A DNA stretch of 34,308 nucleotides from Coriobacteriia bacterium (GTDB lineage: Bacteria > Actinomycetota > Coriobacteriia > Coriobacteriales > UBA8131). Every line of letters begins with the position of its first letter. Position 1 is the stretch's first letter. Positions 17,230 to 25,793 of the stretch are shown here, one piece after another. Location: positions 1 through 34,308 of the forward strand of contig WRNE01000019.1 in assembly GCA_009776725.1 (NCBI GenBank), given 5' to 3'. Both the position numbers and the translations under genes were made by a program. Below the pieces are notes generated by a model. The model made no database searches. It saw only the letters and a list, made by a program, of their open reading frames with translations, and was not told the DNA's origin.

Positions 17230-18261
17230 TCAGTTATAGAAAGTTTTACCGTATCTGTCAACCTCTATGTGCAAGACTTCGTTCCAATGCTCGGTCAAAG
17301 GGTCGTTCGTACTCATCGGCACATAGCCAGAAGCCCACATGAAACCGCCGTTCCGGGCATACTTGTCAATGGCCTCGCGTGCTGAGGCACGGATCTCCTC
17401 GTCAGTGACGTCCAGCTCGGTGAGGCGGCCTCTGCTCTCCCAGCCCCCACATATCACGAGGTTGCGACCGAACCGGGCTTGGAGCCCTTCAATGTCGTTA
17501 GACAGCTGTACTGGCTCCCAGCAATTGACTCCGATACGGATCAGGTCGGGGATGAAGGCCTCGCCGTGCCCGCAAAGGTGCATGTCCAAAGGCAAGCCTC
17601 TTTCTACGGCTAGGAAGGAATACTCCCTAAAGATGGGGATCAGGAACTCACGGTACATAGCTGGGGAAATGAAGGGGTTCTTCTCTGTGGCTGCGTCATC
17701 GCCTAAGCCGATGACATCAGGATTGATGATGTCGATGACCTGCTTGGCAATCGGCATGTAGAAGTCAAAGAAGAACTGGAGCAGCTCTTTGACATAGTCA
17801 GGCTCCTCAAGCATTGCCGAAAGGCCAGCCTCAAAGCCCATCAGGTTCATCAGCTGCAAGAATGTGCCGCCGCCTGGGCTGTACCATAAAGAGGTAGTCT
17901 CACGGTCAAAAGGCAGGTTCTTCAGCTCTGCTTCAGCAACCGCCTTCCAGTCGACGTCCTTTACCCGGTCAGGGATCTTGATGTAGTCTCCCCATTTGGT
18001 AATGTCTTTTAATATGAACTCGTTAGGAGTCGGCAACGATGTGCCTCCAACCTCTTCTACCGATGTGTAAGGGACTCCCCAAAGGTCGGTAAACCCGGCT
18101 TGTGACCGGTCGCCGAAAAGCGGTGACAGGCGAAAGCCCATGTTTGCCGGAGGGCCTTCGACCCCTGAAGTTGCTCCGAAATACGAATAGATCGGCACCC
18201 ATTCAGGCATTTGCCCACGTAGTACCCTCATCATGTTCTCTTTAGGCGTCAATGTCGTCAT
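17230..18261 (-). CDS. UroD-family (MtaA-like) protein, paralog A
   Basis: A 343-residue TIM-barrel protein of the uroporphyrinogen decarboxylase superfamily. A zinc-binding set like that of MtaA/CmuA methyltransferases is visible: H228-x-C230 followed by C247 in DMHLCGH...VNCWEP. True HemE decarboxylases lack this motif, so heme synthesis is unlikely; methyl transfer to or from a corrinoid or thiol is the likelier chemistry. It is about 87% identical to paralog B next door and of exactly the same length. Differences cluster at residues 30-48 and near 313-318, as expected if substrate pockets diverged after duplication. No corrinoid protein or reductive activator lies in the window. Confidence 0.85.
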   Translation of the reverse strand: MTTLTPKENMMRVLRGQMPEWVPIYSYFGATSGVEGPPANMGFRLSPLFGDRSQAGFTDLWGVPYTSVEEVGGTSLPTPNEFILKDITKWGDYIKIPDRVKDVDWKAVAEAELKNLPFDRETTSLWYSPGGGTFLQLMNLMGFEAGLSAMLEEPDYVKELLQFFFDFYMPIAKQVIDIINPDVIGLGDDAATEKNPFISPAMYREFLIPIFREYSFLAVERGLPLDMHLCGHGEAFIPDLIRIGVNCWEPVQLSNDIEGLQARFGRNLVICGGWESRGRLTELDVTDEEIRASAREAIDKYARNGGFMWASGYVPMSTNDPLTEHWNEVLHIEVDRYGKTFYN

Positions 18262-18317
18262 ATATGGCTCTTCCTTTCTTTTACTTGCCTGGTAAAAGGC
18301 ATTTTTAAAGCTTAGGG

Positions 18318-19349
18318 CTATTTGTAGAAACTCTTTCCGTATCTGTCGACCTCGCTGAACAAGACTTCGTTCCAGTGGGCAGTCAGCGGATCGTCAGTGG
18401 CCCGGGCAACATAGCCTGTCGCCCACATGAAGCCGCCGTTCCGGGCGTACTTATCCATAGCCTCACGTGCTGAGACACGGATCTCCTCGTCAGTAACGTC
18501 CAGCTCTGTGAGCCGGCCTCTGCCTTCCCAGCCCCCACATATCACTAGGTTGCGACCGAACCGGGCTTGGAGCTCCAAGATATCGTTAGACAGCTGCACT
18601 GGCTCCCAGCAATTGACTCCGATACGGATCAGGTCGGGGATGAAAGCCTCGCCGTGCCCGCAAAGGTGCATGTCCAATGGCAAGCCTCTCTCCACAGCTA
18701 AGAACGAGTACTCCCTAAAGATCGGGATTAGGAACTCACGGTACATGTCAGGAGAGATGAAGGGGTTCTTCTCTGTGGCTGCATCGTCGCCTAATGAGAT
18801 GACATCGGGCTTGATGACGTCGATGACCTGCTTGGCGATAGGCATGTAGAAATCGAAGAAGAACTGGAGGAGCTCTTTGACATAGTCAGGTTCTTCGATC
18901 ATCGCCGAAAGGCCGGCTTCGAAGCCCATCAGGTTCATCAGCTGCAAGAAAGTGCCGCCGCCTGGACCATACCATAACGAGGTCGTCTCGCGGCTGAAGG
19001 GCAGGTTCTTTAAGGCATCTTCAGCTGCTGCCTTCCAATCGACGTCCTTAACCCGGTCAGGGATCTTGATGTAGTCTCCCCACTTGGTAATGTCTTTTAG
19101 TATGAACTCGTTAGGAGTCGGCAAGGCAGTCCCGCCTACTTCCTCGACTGCCGTGTAGGGCACTCCCCAAAGGTCCCTAAACCCGGCTTGCGACCTGTCT
19201 CCCATAAATGGGGCAAGCATTGTCCCCATGTTCCCTGGAGGGCCTTCTACTCCGGGCCGTGGGCCGAAATACGAGTAGATCGGGACAAACTCCGGCATTT
19301 GCCCGTGCAGTACCCTCAGCATGTTCTCTTTTGGTGTTAGTGTGGTCAT
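18318..19349 (-). CDS. UroD-family (MtaA-like) protein, paralog B
   Basis: A 343-residue tandem duplicate of paralog A with the same H-x-C...C metal set. I chose the start at 19349 because AAGGA precedes it and the resulting N-terminus (TTLTPKEN) equals that of A; the longer frame to 19379 adds ten unrelated residues. It is the first gene of the minus-strand operon B-A-transporter, with gaps of 56 and 55 bases. It is divergent from the flavoprotein gene at 19609, sharing a 259-bp control region. Substrate unknown; an aromatic methyl ether, methylamine or similar compound would suit the family. Confidence 0.85.
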   Translation of the reverse strand: MTTLTPKENMLRVLHGQMPEFVPIYSYFGPRPGVEGPPGNMGTMLAPFMGDRSQAGFRDLWGVPYTAVEEVGGTALPTPNEFILKDITKWGDYIKIPDRVKDVDWKAAAEDALKNLPFSRETTSLWYGPGGGTFLQLMNLMGFEAGLSAMIEEPDYVKELLQFFFDFYMPIAKQVIDVIKPDVISLGDDAATEKNPFISPDMYREFLIPIFREYSFLAVERGLPLDMHLCGHGEAFIPDLIRIGVNCWEPVQLSNDILELQARFGRNLVICGGWEGRGRLTELDVTDEEIRVSAREAMDKYARNGGFMWATGYVARATDDPLTAHWNEVLFSEVDRYGKSFYK

Positions 19350-19534
19350 TGGTTTTCCTTTCCATTTTAAAAACGCCAACTCAAACTACTCAAATACACT
19401 TGTTCTTCCATATCTGGTTTTAGATTCTAACAGCGGTATTTAGTGTTGTTTTGCTCTTCACTCTTTTGCACAAAATTAGCATTTGGATATTGTTGCATTC
19501 AAGCACCATTCCCAATAACGAGGTTTGGCCACTG

Positions 19535-19547
19535 TGGGATAATCCCA
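19535..19547. promoter_or_regulatory. Dyad in the divergent control region
   Basis: TGGGAT-A-ATCCCA is a perfect 6+6 inverted repeat. It lies between a weak -35 (TTGGCC, 19525) and a -10-like TATATT (19550-19555) reading toward the flavoprotein gene. The 259-bp divergent region also serves the UroD/GPH operon, so one regulator could control both sides. Confidence 0.35.
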
Positions 19548-19608
19548 GGTATATTGGATTGTTAAACACACATATACAGACAAAAGCAGACAAAAGGAGT
19601 GGTTTTAA

Positions 19609-20160
19609 GTGAGCAAAGTCATAGTTTTTACCTGTAGCCCGCACAAGACCGGGACTACCGCCACAGTGCTGGCCGAGGTGGTCAATGGAGCAAAGGCCAA
19701 AGGTGCAGAAATCATCGAGTACAACATGAATGCTGCCGGCATCAACGGCTGCCAGGCCTGCAACTCCTGCAGTGCAGAGGACGCAGAGTGCCAATGTGTG
19801 CAAAACGACACATTAAAGCCGATGTACAAAGACCTCCGCGAAGCCGACGCCCTTGTCTTCGGCTCGCCTATCTATATGGGCAACCTGAACGCCCAGGCCT
19901 GGCTGCTGCTAAACCGCCTGCGTCCGACTTCCGGGCCGAACTTCACTCCCCGCATACCCGGAAAGCGCTTTGTCACGGTCATTACCCATGCCAATGCCGA
20001 CGCTAATTCGTACAAGCCCGTCGAGGACACGCTGAAAGCCCAGTTCGAGAGGCGGGGCTGGGTGCCTGTGGGCAACCTGATCTGGGCAGGAGCAGGCGGC
20101 GAGCTGCCTGAGGATCTCAAGAGCCAGGCTTTTGACGCTGGCCAGCGCCTGGTCGACTAG
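19609..20160 (+). CDS. NAD(P)H-dependent FMN reductase / iron-sulfur flavoprotein family
   Basis: A 183-residue flavodoxin-fold protein. It starts at GTG with AAAGGAGTGG upstream. The N-terminal strand and phosphate loop (KVIVFTCSPHKTGTTATVL) bind FMN; a cysteine group (CQACNSC, then AECQCVQND, residues about 47-65) resembles that of the multimeric flavodoxin/ISF family, where it may hold a 4Fe-4S cluster. FGSPIYMGNLNAQAWLLLNRL is the second FMN-binding loop. It transfers electrons from NAD(P)H or ferredoxin to an unknown partner. Divergence from the UroD/GPH operon hints that it may serve the same pathway, for instance by reductive activation. Confidence 0.85.
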   Translation: MSKVIVFTCSPHKTGTTATVLAEVVNGAKAKGAEIIEYNMNAAGINGCQACNSCSAEDAECQCVQNDTLKPMYKDLREADALVFGSPIYMGNLNAQAWLLLNRLRPTSGPNFTPRIPGKRFVTVITHANADANSYKPVEDTLKAQFERRGWVPVGNLIWAGAGGELPEDLKSQAFDAGQRLVD

Positions 20161-20168
20161 CAGCTTTA

Positions 20169-20223
20169 TTATGGGGAGAAGTCCTCGGTCGGCAGTTCCA
20201 CGGCCGCGGGCTTCTCCCCATAA
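20169..20223. terminator. Bidirectional terminator-like hairpin
   Basis: TTATGGGGAGAAG pairs perfectly with CTTCTCCCCATAA (13 pairs) around a 29-base G+C-rich loop, between the convergent flavoprotein and cydB genes. The trailing T-tracts are weak on both sides. Confidence 0.65.
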
Positions 20224-20228
20224 GGCCT

Positions 20229-21308
20229 TTAATAGCCGTGGTCTAGGTCGTCATCGGTGATGCGGCCGCGGAACGTGCGGTACAAAACCACATGGTAGGC
20301 TAGCACCAGCGGTAGCCCAATACAGGTAATGACAGTCATGACGAGCAGGGTCAGCTCGGAGTTGGCCGAGTTGAAGATGGTCAAGGACAGGTCAGGTTGG
20401 GCCGGGCCGGGGACGACAAAGTAAGTGAGCACCCCTTGGGGGTTGGCAGCCGCAGGTATCAGGTTCGGGAATAATGATGCTGCTGTTATCCCGATAAGTG
20501 CAATTGGGATGACGTTCACCGTCAGAAAGCTCAGCAGGTCGTGCTGCTTGTTGATGAAGACCCGAGCCGCCAGCCAGCCGGCCAATAATATGACGGCGAA
20601 GGCATAGGCCATCGGCAAGCCCACCCGGTCAGATCCGAACTGAGGCATCACGAAGATGAAGAAGAAGGCGCTGACGCAGGCAAAGGCCACCAGTTCGAGC
20701 AGGTTGAACACAGACCGCAGGCGTACCGCCCGCTGGTAGAGCTCTGAGTCAAGAGGCGCTTTGAGCGACAGCCAGGCTGCTCCTTGGGTGAGGAAGGAAA
20801 CCAGGCCCATCACAGCGCAAAGCAAGGCGAAGGGGTTTAACAGGGAGAAGAACCCGCCGCGGTACTCTCCGGCTGCGTCCAGGGCAACGCCTTGGATGAT
20901 ATTGCCGATCGCTGCCCCGAACAGTATCGCCGGCAAAAGGCTGCCGATAAAGAAGCATTTATCCCAGAACGTGGCCCACTTTTCATCCAGCTTGGACATC
21001 TCGACTGCCATTGCCCGAAGAATCAAGCCGAACAAGACCAGCATTATCGCTAGATAAAAACCAGAGAAACTGGTTGCGTAGGCAGGCGCAAAAGCAGCAA
21101 AGAGGGCGCCTCCCCCGGTAAGCAGCCAGACTTCGTTACCATCCCAAAACGGGCCGACGGCATGGCGGACTATGGACTTCTCCCGATCAGTCTTGGCAAT
21201 AAACAGGTAGAGGATGCCAGAGCCGAGGTCAAAGCCGTCTAAGACGAAATAGCCAACAAGCAGTATGCTGATCAGTAAAAACCAAAGTACTTGCAAAAAT
21301 GCGTACAT
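20229..21308 (-). CDS. cydB: Cytochrome bd quinol oxidase subunit II
   Basis: A 359-residue membrane protein with about eight or nine helices. The N-terminus ([27 protein letters not shown]) and [21 protein letters not shown]-type loop are standard CydB motifs. The start at 21308 has GGAGG eight bases ahead; it begins one base past the cydA stop, so translation is coupled. Together with CydA it forms the quinol:O2 oxidoreductase. The maturation transporter genes cydDC are not in the window. Confidence 0.94.
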   Translation of the reverse strand: [359 protein letters not shown]

Positions 21309-21309
21309 T

Positions 21310-22767
21310 TTATGCACCTCCTTCACTTGTTGGGCTTATATCTGAGGCCGGTTCGCTGTCAGGGCTAGGCTCGGCCCCTTCGGCACCTTCAGCCTCGACG
21401 ACGGGGCCGGTGCGGATTATTGACAGCACCACCCGCAGCCAGGATATAAAAAGGACTGTGTAGAAAAGCACGAAGAGCAGTATTGTTATCCAAATCTCGA
21501 AAGCGGACACTACTGGTGAGACCGCCTCGCTCGTTAGCAGCAAATTATAGACGGCCCATGGCTGACGACCGACCTCGGCGACCATCCACCCAGATTGGAT
21601 GGCTAAAAAGGGCACGATTGGCCCAAACACCAAAAGCGTCAGCAGCGGCTTGCTGAACCTGTCCTGGCGGGAACGGGCCAGGGCAATTGCTGCAAATACC
21701 AGCCAGAGGACCAGCATGGCATAAAGGCCTACCATGAGGTGATAGGCCTGAAAAGTCGCGTTGACCGGCGGGATGCCGCCATGATAATAGTCGGGTTTGA
21801 CGCCATCGTAGTCGTTCGTGTCCTCCAGCCCGTCTTCTAGGTTGTTCAAGCCAGGATACACAGTCTCGGTATTGCCCGAACCGAGGAAGCTTGCTCCCCC
21901 AGGGATGCTTAACGATTTTGTCTCCCCCAGCTCTTCATTCACCCAACCGAGGATGGAAAGGTCGACAGGCCCATCCTCCCAATGGCCTTCCATCGCTGCC
22001 AGCTTGGCTGGTTGGTGCTCGGCAACCACGACCGCCTGCATGTGAGCGAAGGGGAGCATCAAGATCACTGTGATGATGCCGACTCGCAGGCCCATCTGGA
22101 TAAACTGTTGCCCAAAACGCTCGTTTCTCCCTTTAAGAAGGTACCAGGAACCGACAGCGATCACGCAAAACGAGCCCAAGATGAGCAATGAGTCGACTGT
22201 GTGCAGATAACGGGCAATTGTCGAGGGGTTAAAGGCAGCCTGCCAAAAATCCGTGATCACCGCTTTGCTGCCGTCTGACAAAACCACATAGCCGGCCGGC
22301 GTTTGCATCCAGGAGTTGGCAATAAGAATCCAGAGTGCTGAGAGTGCTGAGCCAATAAACACCAGCCAGCAGGAGACCAGGTAGGCTTTCGGGGAAACGC
22401 GGTTTCTGGCAAATAGGACGATCCCCAAAAAGACGGATTCCAAGAAAAACGCCAGCAAGGCTTCGGCAGCCAAAGGAGCCCCGAAGATATCGCCTACGAA
22501 GCGAGAGTAGTTTGCCCAGTTGGTGCCGAAGCTAAACTCCATGGTGATGCCGGTCGCTACTCCGATGATAAACGTCGTGGTGAAGATCTTTACCCAAAAC
22601 TTTGTTGCCGCCTTGTCATGCTCGTCCCGCGTCTTGTAGTAACGCATTTCAGACATTGCAACGAACAGGCCCAGGCTGATCGACAAGGGGACGAATAAAA
22701 AGTGGAAGATTATCGTTATTGCAAATTGCAATCGAGCCAATATGACGACATCTGTTAGAAACTCCAT
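21310..22767 (-). CDS. cydA: Cytochrome bd quinol oxidase subunit I
   Basis: A 485-residue heme-carrying subunit. Visible are the N-terminal heme histidine (FHFLFVPLSISLG, H22), a second histidine in ARYLHTVDSLLILG, and the methionine ligand in YHLMVGLYAML. The quinol site K and E are in PAKLAAMEGHWE, and the GRQPW signature is in MVAEVGRQPWAVY. The Q-loop is short compared with E. coli CydA, as in many Gram-positive enzymes. It oxidises menaquinol or ubiquinol and reduces O2 with high affinity, which gives a mostly anaerobic organism oxygen tolerance. The C-terminus (residues 455-485) is an acidic, disordered tail. The promoter and a 17-bp dyad lie upstream. Confidence 0.95.
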   Translation of the reverse strand: MEFLTDVVILARLQFAITIIFHFLFVPLSISLGLFVAMSEMRYYKTRDEHDKAATKFWVKIFTTTFIIGVATGITMEFSFGTNWANYSRFVGDIFGAPLAAEALLAFFLESVFLGIVLFARNRVSPKAYLVSCWLVFIGSALSALWILIANSWMQTPAGYVVLSDGSKAVITDFWQAAFNPSTIARYLHTVDSLLILGSFCVIAVGSWYLLKGRNERFGQQFIQMGLRVGIITVILMLPFAHMQAVVVAEHQPAKLAAMEGHWEDGPVDLSILGWVNEELGETKSLSIPGGASFLGSGNTETVYPGLNNLEDGLEDTNDYDGVKPDYYHGGIPPVNATFQAYHLMVGLYAMLVLWLVFAAIALARSRQDRFSKPLLTLLVFGPIVPFLAIQSGWMVAEVGRQPWAVYNLLLTSEAVSPVVSAFEIWITILLFVLFYTVLFISWLRVVLSIIRTGPVVEAEGAEGAEPSPDSEPASDISPTSEGGA

Positions 22768-22894
22768 ACACCCTCCTTAACACTGTTTTGAACACATCCA
22801 GGCTGCTTGACCGGTTTGGTTTGTTGACTGCCTTTGTTGGTTTGGCAAGCCTCAGCCTTGACCACCCTTATGTACTCCCTAAGCCCTTTATTTT

Positions 22895-22954
22895 GTTACC
22901 GTTTCGGTAACATATCGTAATATTAATGATACTCCTTTGATCAGGTTTTTTCAA
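22895..22954 (-). promoter_or_regulatory. cydAB promoter with downstream operator dyad
   Basis: Read on the minus strand, TTGAAA (22954-22949) and TATCAT (22931-22926) are 17 bases apart, giving a start point near 22919. Just downstream, about +8 to +24, lies GTTACCG-AAA-CGGTAAC (22911-22895), a perfect 7+7 inverted repeat. This placement suits a repressor that blocks transcription. It does not match the Rex consensus (TTGTGA-x6-TCACAA); a TetR-type factor fits better. Confidence 0.6.
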
Positions 22955-23316
22955 GGGCTTTTTCATGAAGACTTTGGTGGGCGGCTATTGGCTGCCCTTT
23001 AACTGCCCTTTGGCTGCCCTTTAGCTGCCCTTTAGCACTTGATTCGGGTTTGAAACGAAACTCGTAATTGGTCGTGTCTTAAAGTCATTGCCGTCCCCTT
23101 TTTTATCCACATTGCCTTGTTTGTTCACTTGGTTGCCAGTGTTCTCACCAAGCAAGACAAGCTTCCAGTCATAGATTCTACATCATGTCCTATATTCAGT
23201 GTTTGGAACCATCCCCCCATCTATTCCTTGGCACTTTCTGCGCATCAGTGAAAGCCCAATGTATCGACAAACCAGCTTTTGCAGCCGATGGTTATTCCAG
23301 GCTTATCCGAGCTGGC
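22955..23316. other. Intergenic stretch between cydA promoter and the CNNM/CBS gene
   Basis: No gene is supported here. Its only feature is the run of four 11-bp direct repeats at 22992-23035. A plus-strand frame from 23185 has no ribosome binding site and overlaps the end of the CNNM/CBS gene, so it was not called. Confidence 0.6.
22992..23035. repeat. Four tandem 11-bp direct repeats
   Basis: The unit CTGCCCTTTRR (RR = AA, GG, AG, AG) occurs four times without gaps. One unit is close to one turn of the DNA helix, so a protein could bind every copy on the same face. The array lies upstream of cydA and downstream of the CNNM/CBS gene. Confidence 0.85.
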
Positions 23317-24657
23317 CTAGACTGCCTCGTCCTCGACGTCTTGTTGGCCTATCTGGTAATTCTCGTCCCGGGTAACTAAGAAAAGCGAGATTCGGTTGCG
23401 CCTCATATTCTGGACTTTGAAGGTATAGGCCTCTACCTTGTAGCTATCGCCGATTTCGGGAACGCTGTCTATCGTGTCTAGAAACCAGCCCGCGATCGTC
23501 TCATAGTCATCGTCCTCTTCGACCGGAAAGCCCAACTCCCGCGCATCATCGGTAGGCAGGCGACCGTCAATCAGCCATTCGTTTTCAGAAAGCTGCGTCT
23601 GGTACTTGTTGTCTGGGTCGAACTCGTCTGATATCTCGCCGACAATCTCCTCCATAATGTCTTCAATCGATATCAGGCCAGCTGTCCCACCGTACTCGTC
23701 GACCACAATGGCAATTTGTTGGTGCGACGACTGCATCTCGCTGAGTAAGGGAAGGATGTCCTTTGTCTCTGGAATGAACATCGGCTCGCGTAGATAGTCG
23801 GTTATTGGGTCGTTTGGACGGTCGTCGATCAATGGCGCCAGTAGATCCTTGAGCATGGCAATACCGACTATTCGATCGGGGTTCTCATGAAAAACAGGTA
23901 ATCGGGAGAAGCCCGTGCCGCGCATGCGGTTGATGGTATTCGTCACACTGGCATCGTCTTCGATCGAGATCATATCGACTCGAGGAGTCATCACCTCCCG
24001 CGCGACTGTGTCGCCAAGGTCGAAGATCTCCTGGATCATCCGCTTTTCCTCATCAAGCAGGCTTTCTTGCTCTGTCACCAGGAACTTGATCTCTTCTTCG
24101 CTGACATTTTGTCGGTCATCGGCGCTTTTAATACCAAAAAGCCGTGCGACTAGATCCGTCGAAGCACTGAGCAAAGACACGATTGGGCGGGCGAAGCGCC
24201 CTATTGCATTGATAGCCCCGATCGTCCGCATTGCTGTGGCCTCAGCATTGGCTAGTGCGATTCTTTTTGGTACCAACTCTCCAACAACCAAACTGACATA
24301 ACTGATGATCAGGGTAATCCCGACTACAGACAAAGGTTTCGATATTAGCGTCAACCAGCTAAGCCCAAAGCTGTCCAACCATTCCGCAATCGGTGTAGAC
24401 AAGCCTGAAGCAGCCACAACCGAAGCCCCTAGGGACAGTAAAGTGATAGCTACTTGGACGGTTGCTAAGAGGCGGTCAGAGTTGGTTGCTGTTTCTAGGA
24501 CTTTCGTGGCACGGCTTGATTGGCCAATATCGTCAGACTCGATGATCTGCTGCAAGACTGCCCGGCGAACGCTGACCAAGGCCATCTCAGACATTACGAA
24601 ATATCCGTTTATTATGATCAGAAATAGTGCTAAGAAGATGCTGAGCAATATATCCAT
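23317..24657 (-). CDS. CNNM/CBS/CorC-domain membrane protein (HlyC/CorC family)
   Basis: A 446-residue protein. Residues 1-190 form the DUF21/CNNM membrane domain (ALFLIIINGYFVMSEMALVS at the start, about four helices). A pair of CBS domains follows, about 205-330 (REVMTPRVDMISIEDDASV, then HQQIAIVVDEYGGTAGLISI and EDIMEEIVGEI). The last 80 residues are the CorC_HlyC transporter-associated domain (ETIAGWFLDTIDSVPEIGD). Family members are linked to Mg2+ or Na+ efflux; haemolysin is a historical name. It is transcribed alone on the minus strand. Confidence 0.92.
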   Translation of the reverse strand: MDILLSIFLALFLIIINGYFVMSEMALVSVRRAVLQQIIESDDIGQSSRATKVLETATNSDRLLATVQVAITLLSLGASVVAASGLSTPIAEWLDSFGLSWLTLISKPLSVVGITLIISYVSLVVGELVPKRIALANAEATAMRTIGAINAIGRFARPIVSLLSASTDLVARLFGIKSADDRQNVSEEEIKFLVTEQESLLDEEKRMIQEIFDLGDTVAREVMTPRVDMISIEDDASVTNTINRMRGTGFSRLPVFHENPDRIVGIAMLKDLLAPLIDDRPNDPITDYLREPMFIPETKDILPLLSEMQSSHQQIAIVVDEYGGTAGLISIEDIMEEIVGEISDEFDPDNKYQTQLSENEWLIDGRLPTDDARELGFPVEEDDDYETIAGWFLDTIDSVPEIGDSYKVEAYTFKVQNMRRNRISLFLVTRDENYQIGQQDVEDEAV

Positions 24658-25156
24658 TGATTAATCTACAAACTCCCCAATTGTTATTCGTAGCGAATGG
24701 CTTAGATTGTACCTTACTTGGTGTTTTCGATACCATGATGTTTATATTGTTTGGCTGATCGCAATGATCTCGCAGCTTGTTTAATGTAGTTTTGCCTTTC
24801 CATGCACTAGCTTTATATTTTATTTTGCCTAACACGTTATTTAAGGCTAAGTGCTAAAGAATTGCGATTGTCTGCGATTTTTTCGCCGCTTAAAAATTAG
24901 CCGTTTTACAAAAGCCCTGGTCAAAAATTTGCTTAGTCGGAGTAACATAATTTTTCGCTCGAATTTGCCCGAATTTGCCCGAAAAAATCCCGACCTATCG
25001 TCAATCTGCAGCAGATCAGTGCCAACTTCTCGTCTGCAGCCCTCTGATGTTAGGTTTTCGGGGCTGGCACAGCAACCCAATTCCTCTGATTGGGGGCTTT
25101 CGGCAGGGGCTAGCACGCCTGGACTGGCGCAGCTGGGTCTGGTTCGTTACATATCC
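24658..25156. other. Intergenic stretch holding repeat copy 2
   Basis: Apart from the repeat element at 24853-25012 and its 30-base left extension starting near 24825 (shared with copy 3), I see no gene. Open frames across the element on both strands are by-products of the repeat. Confidence 0.6.
24853..25012 (+). repeat. Copy 2 of the inverted-end intergenic element
   Basis: The left end GCTAAAGAATTGCGATTGTC and right end (read inward) GCTGCAGATTGACGATAGG are recognisable but less perfect than in copies 1 and 3. The core differs from copy 1 at about 3 of 58 positions. It has an internal duplication of GAATTTGCCC near 24960-24980. The left flank (TTGCCTAACACG onward, then TTTAAGGCTAAGT) is shared with copy 3. 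Confidence 0.85.
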
Positions 25157-25789
25157 CTAAGGATTCGAGTCATGCGAATCGTTTTTAAACTGTCCACCCT
25201 GGGTGCCGTACAGTGTCACCCTCTTTTTGCCCGAACCGGTGCTGTCCTGGCTTCGGCTGCTCGATATCAAAGCGCTTTCGTAGACTCCGGGGTCTTCTCC
25301 CCATTTAAGGCCTTGCTTGCTGTTTAAGCTTTTTTGCATTGCCCGGACTGTTGTGGCAATCTGCATGATATACAAGCCTAGGAGTATGAAGCTCCATCTG
25401 TCATAAAAGATCCGATTGCCTTTGAAGTCTTGGGAGAAGGCAAACAAGAAGATCACCAGCATCGTAATGATCGCCGAGCCAATCATCCAAGGCAAAGCCT
25501 GGCTAAAGAGTAGGATCGAGTCCGTTTGCTGGCTTTCGGTCCTTTGGGAGCCGGTGTCGGTCTTGTCCGTTTTATATGCCTGTTTGTTCTTAAAGCTGCT
25601 GTACAGCATGACGACAGCGAGCAGCACGAAGGTCAGAAAGGCCAAGCAGACAACGATCAGGTTCAGTACAGACCAGGCTCCGGTATCAAAGACCCCGGCC
25701 AAGGGCACCTGCTCGTCAGGGATGTCTATTTTGTTGGAAAGCAGTTGAGAAATAATAATCAGCATCTTTGTCATTACGGGGGCGGGCAT
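25157..25789 (-). CDS. Membrane protein of unknown function
   Basis: A 210-residue protein. I chose the ATG at 25789 because AAGGA precedes it; the gene then starts 5 bases after the nnrD stop. Three membrane segments are likely: about residues 40-65, 95-118 and 127-150. A charged, Thr/Gln/Ser-rich loop lies between the first two, and the C-terminal 55 residues are soluble and Ser-rich. The first segment, with DEQVPLAGVFDTGAWSVLNLIVV before and in it, resembles a C-terminal membrane element I associate with some Gram-positive surface proteins (PLA, then W-x-LxNLI), but here it is near the N-terminus. Function unknown; it is last in the asd-glmS-like-acpS-nnrD cluster. Confidence 0.7.
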   Translation of the reverse strand: MPAPVMTKMLIIISQLLSNKIDIPDEQVPLAGVFDTGAWSVLNLIVVCLAFLTFVLLAVVMLYSSFKNKQAYKTDKTDTGSQRTESQQTDSILLFSQALPWMIGSAIITMLVIFLFAFSQDFKGNRIFYDRWSFILLGLYIMQIATTVRAMQKSLNSKQGLKWGEDPGVYESALISSSRSQDSTGSGKKRVTLYGTQGGQFKNDSHDSNP

Positions 25790-25793
25790 TGGA

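Noticed and set aside
22992..23035. CRISPR array
   Set aside because: The 11-bp units are directly adjacent, with no spacers, and no cas genes are in the window.
24851..25327. 158-codon plus-strand frame across repeat copy 2 and the end of the membrane-protein gene
   Set aside because: It starts within the repeat and continues antisense to a real gene; no protein similarity seen.
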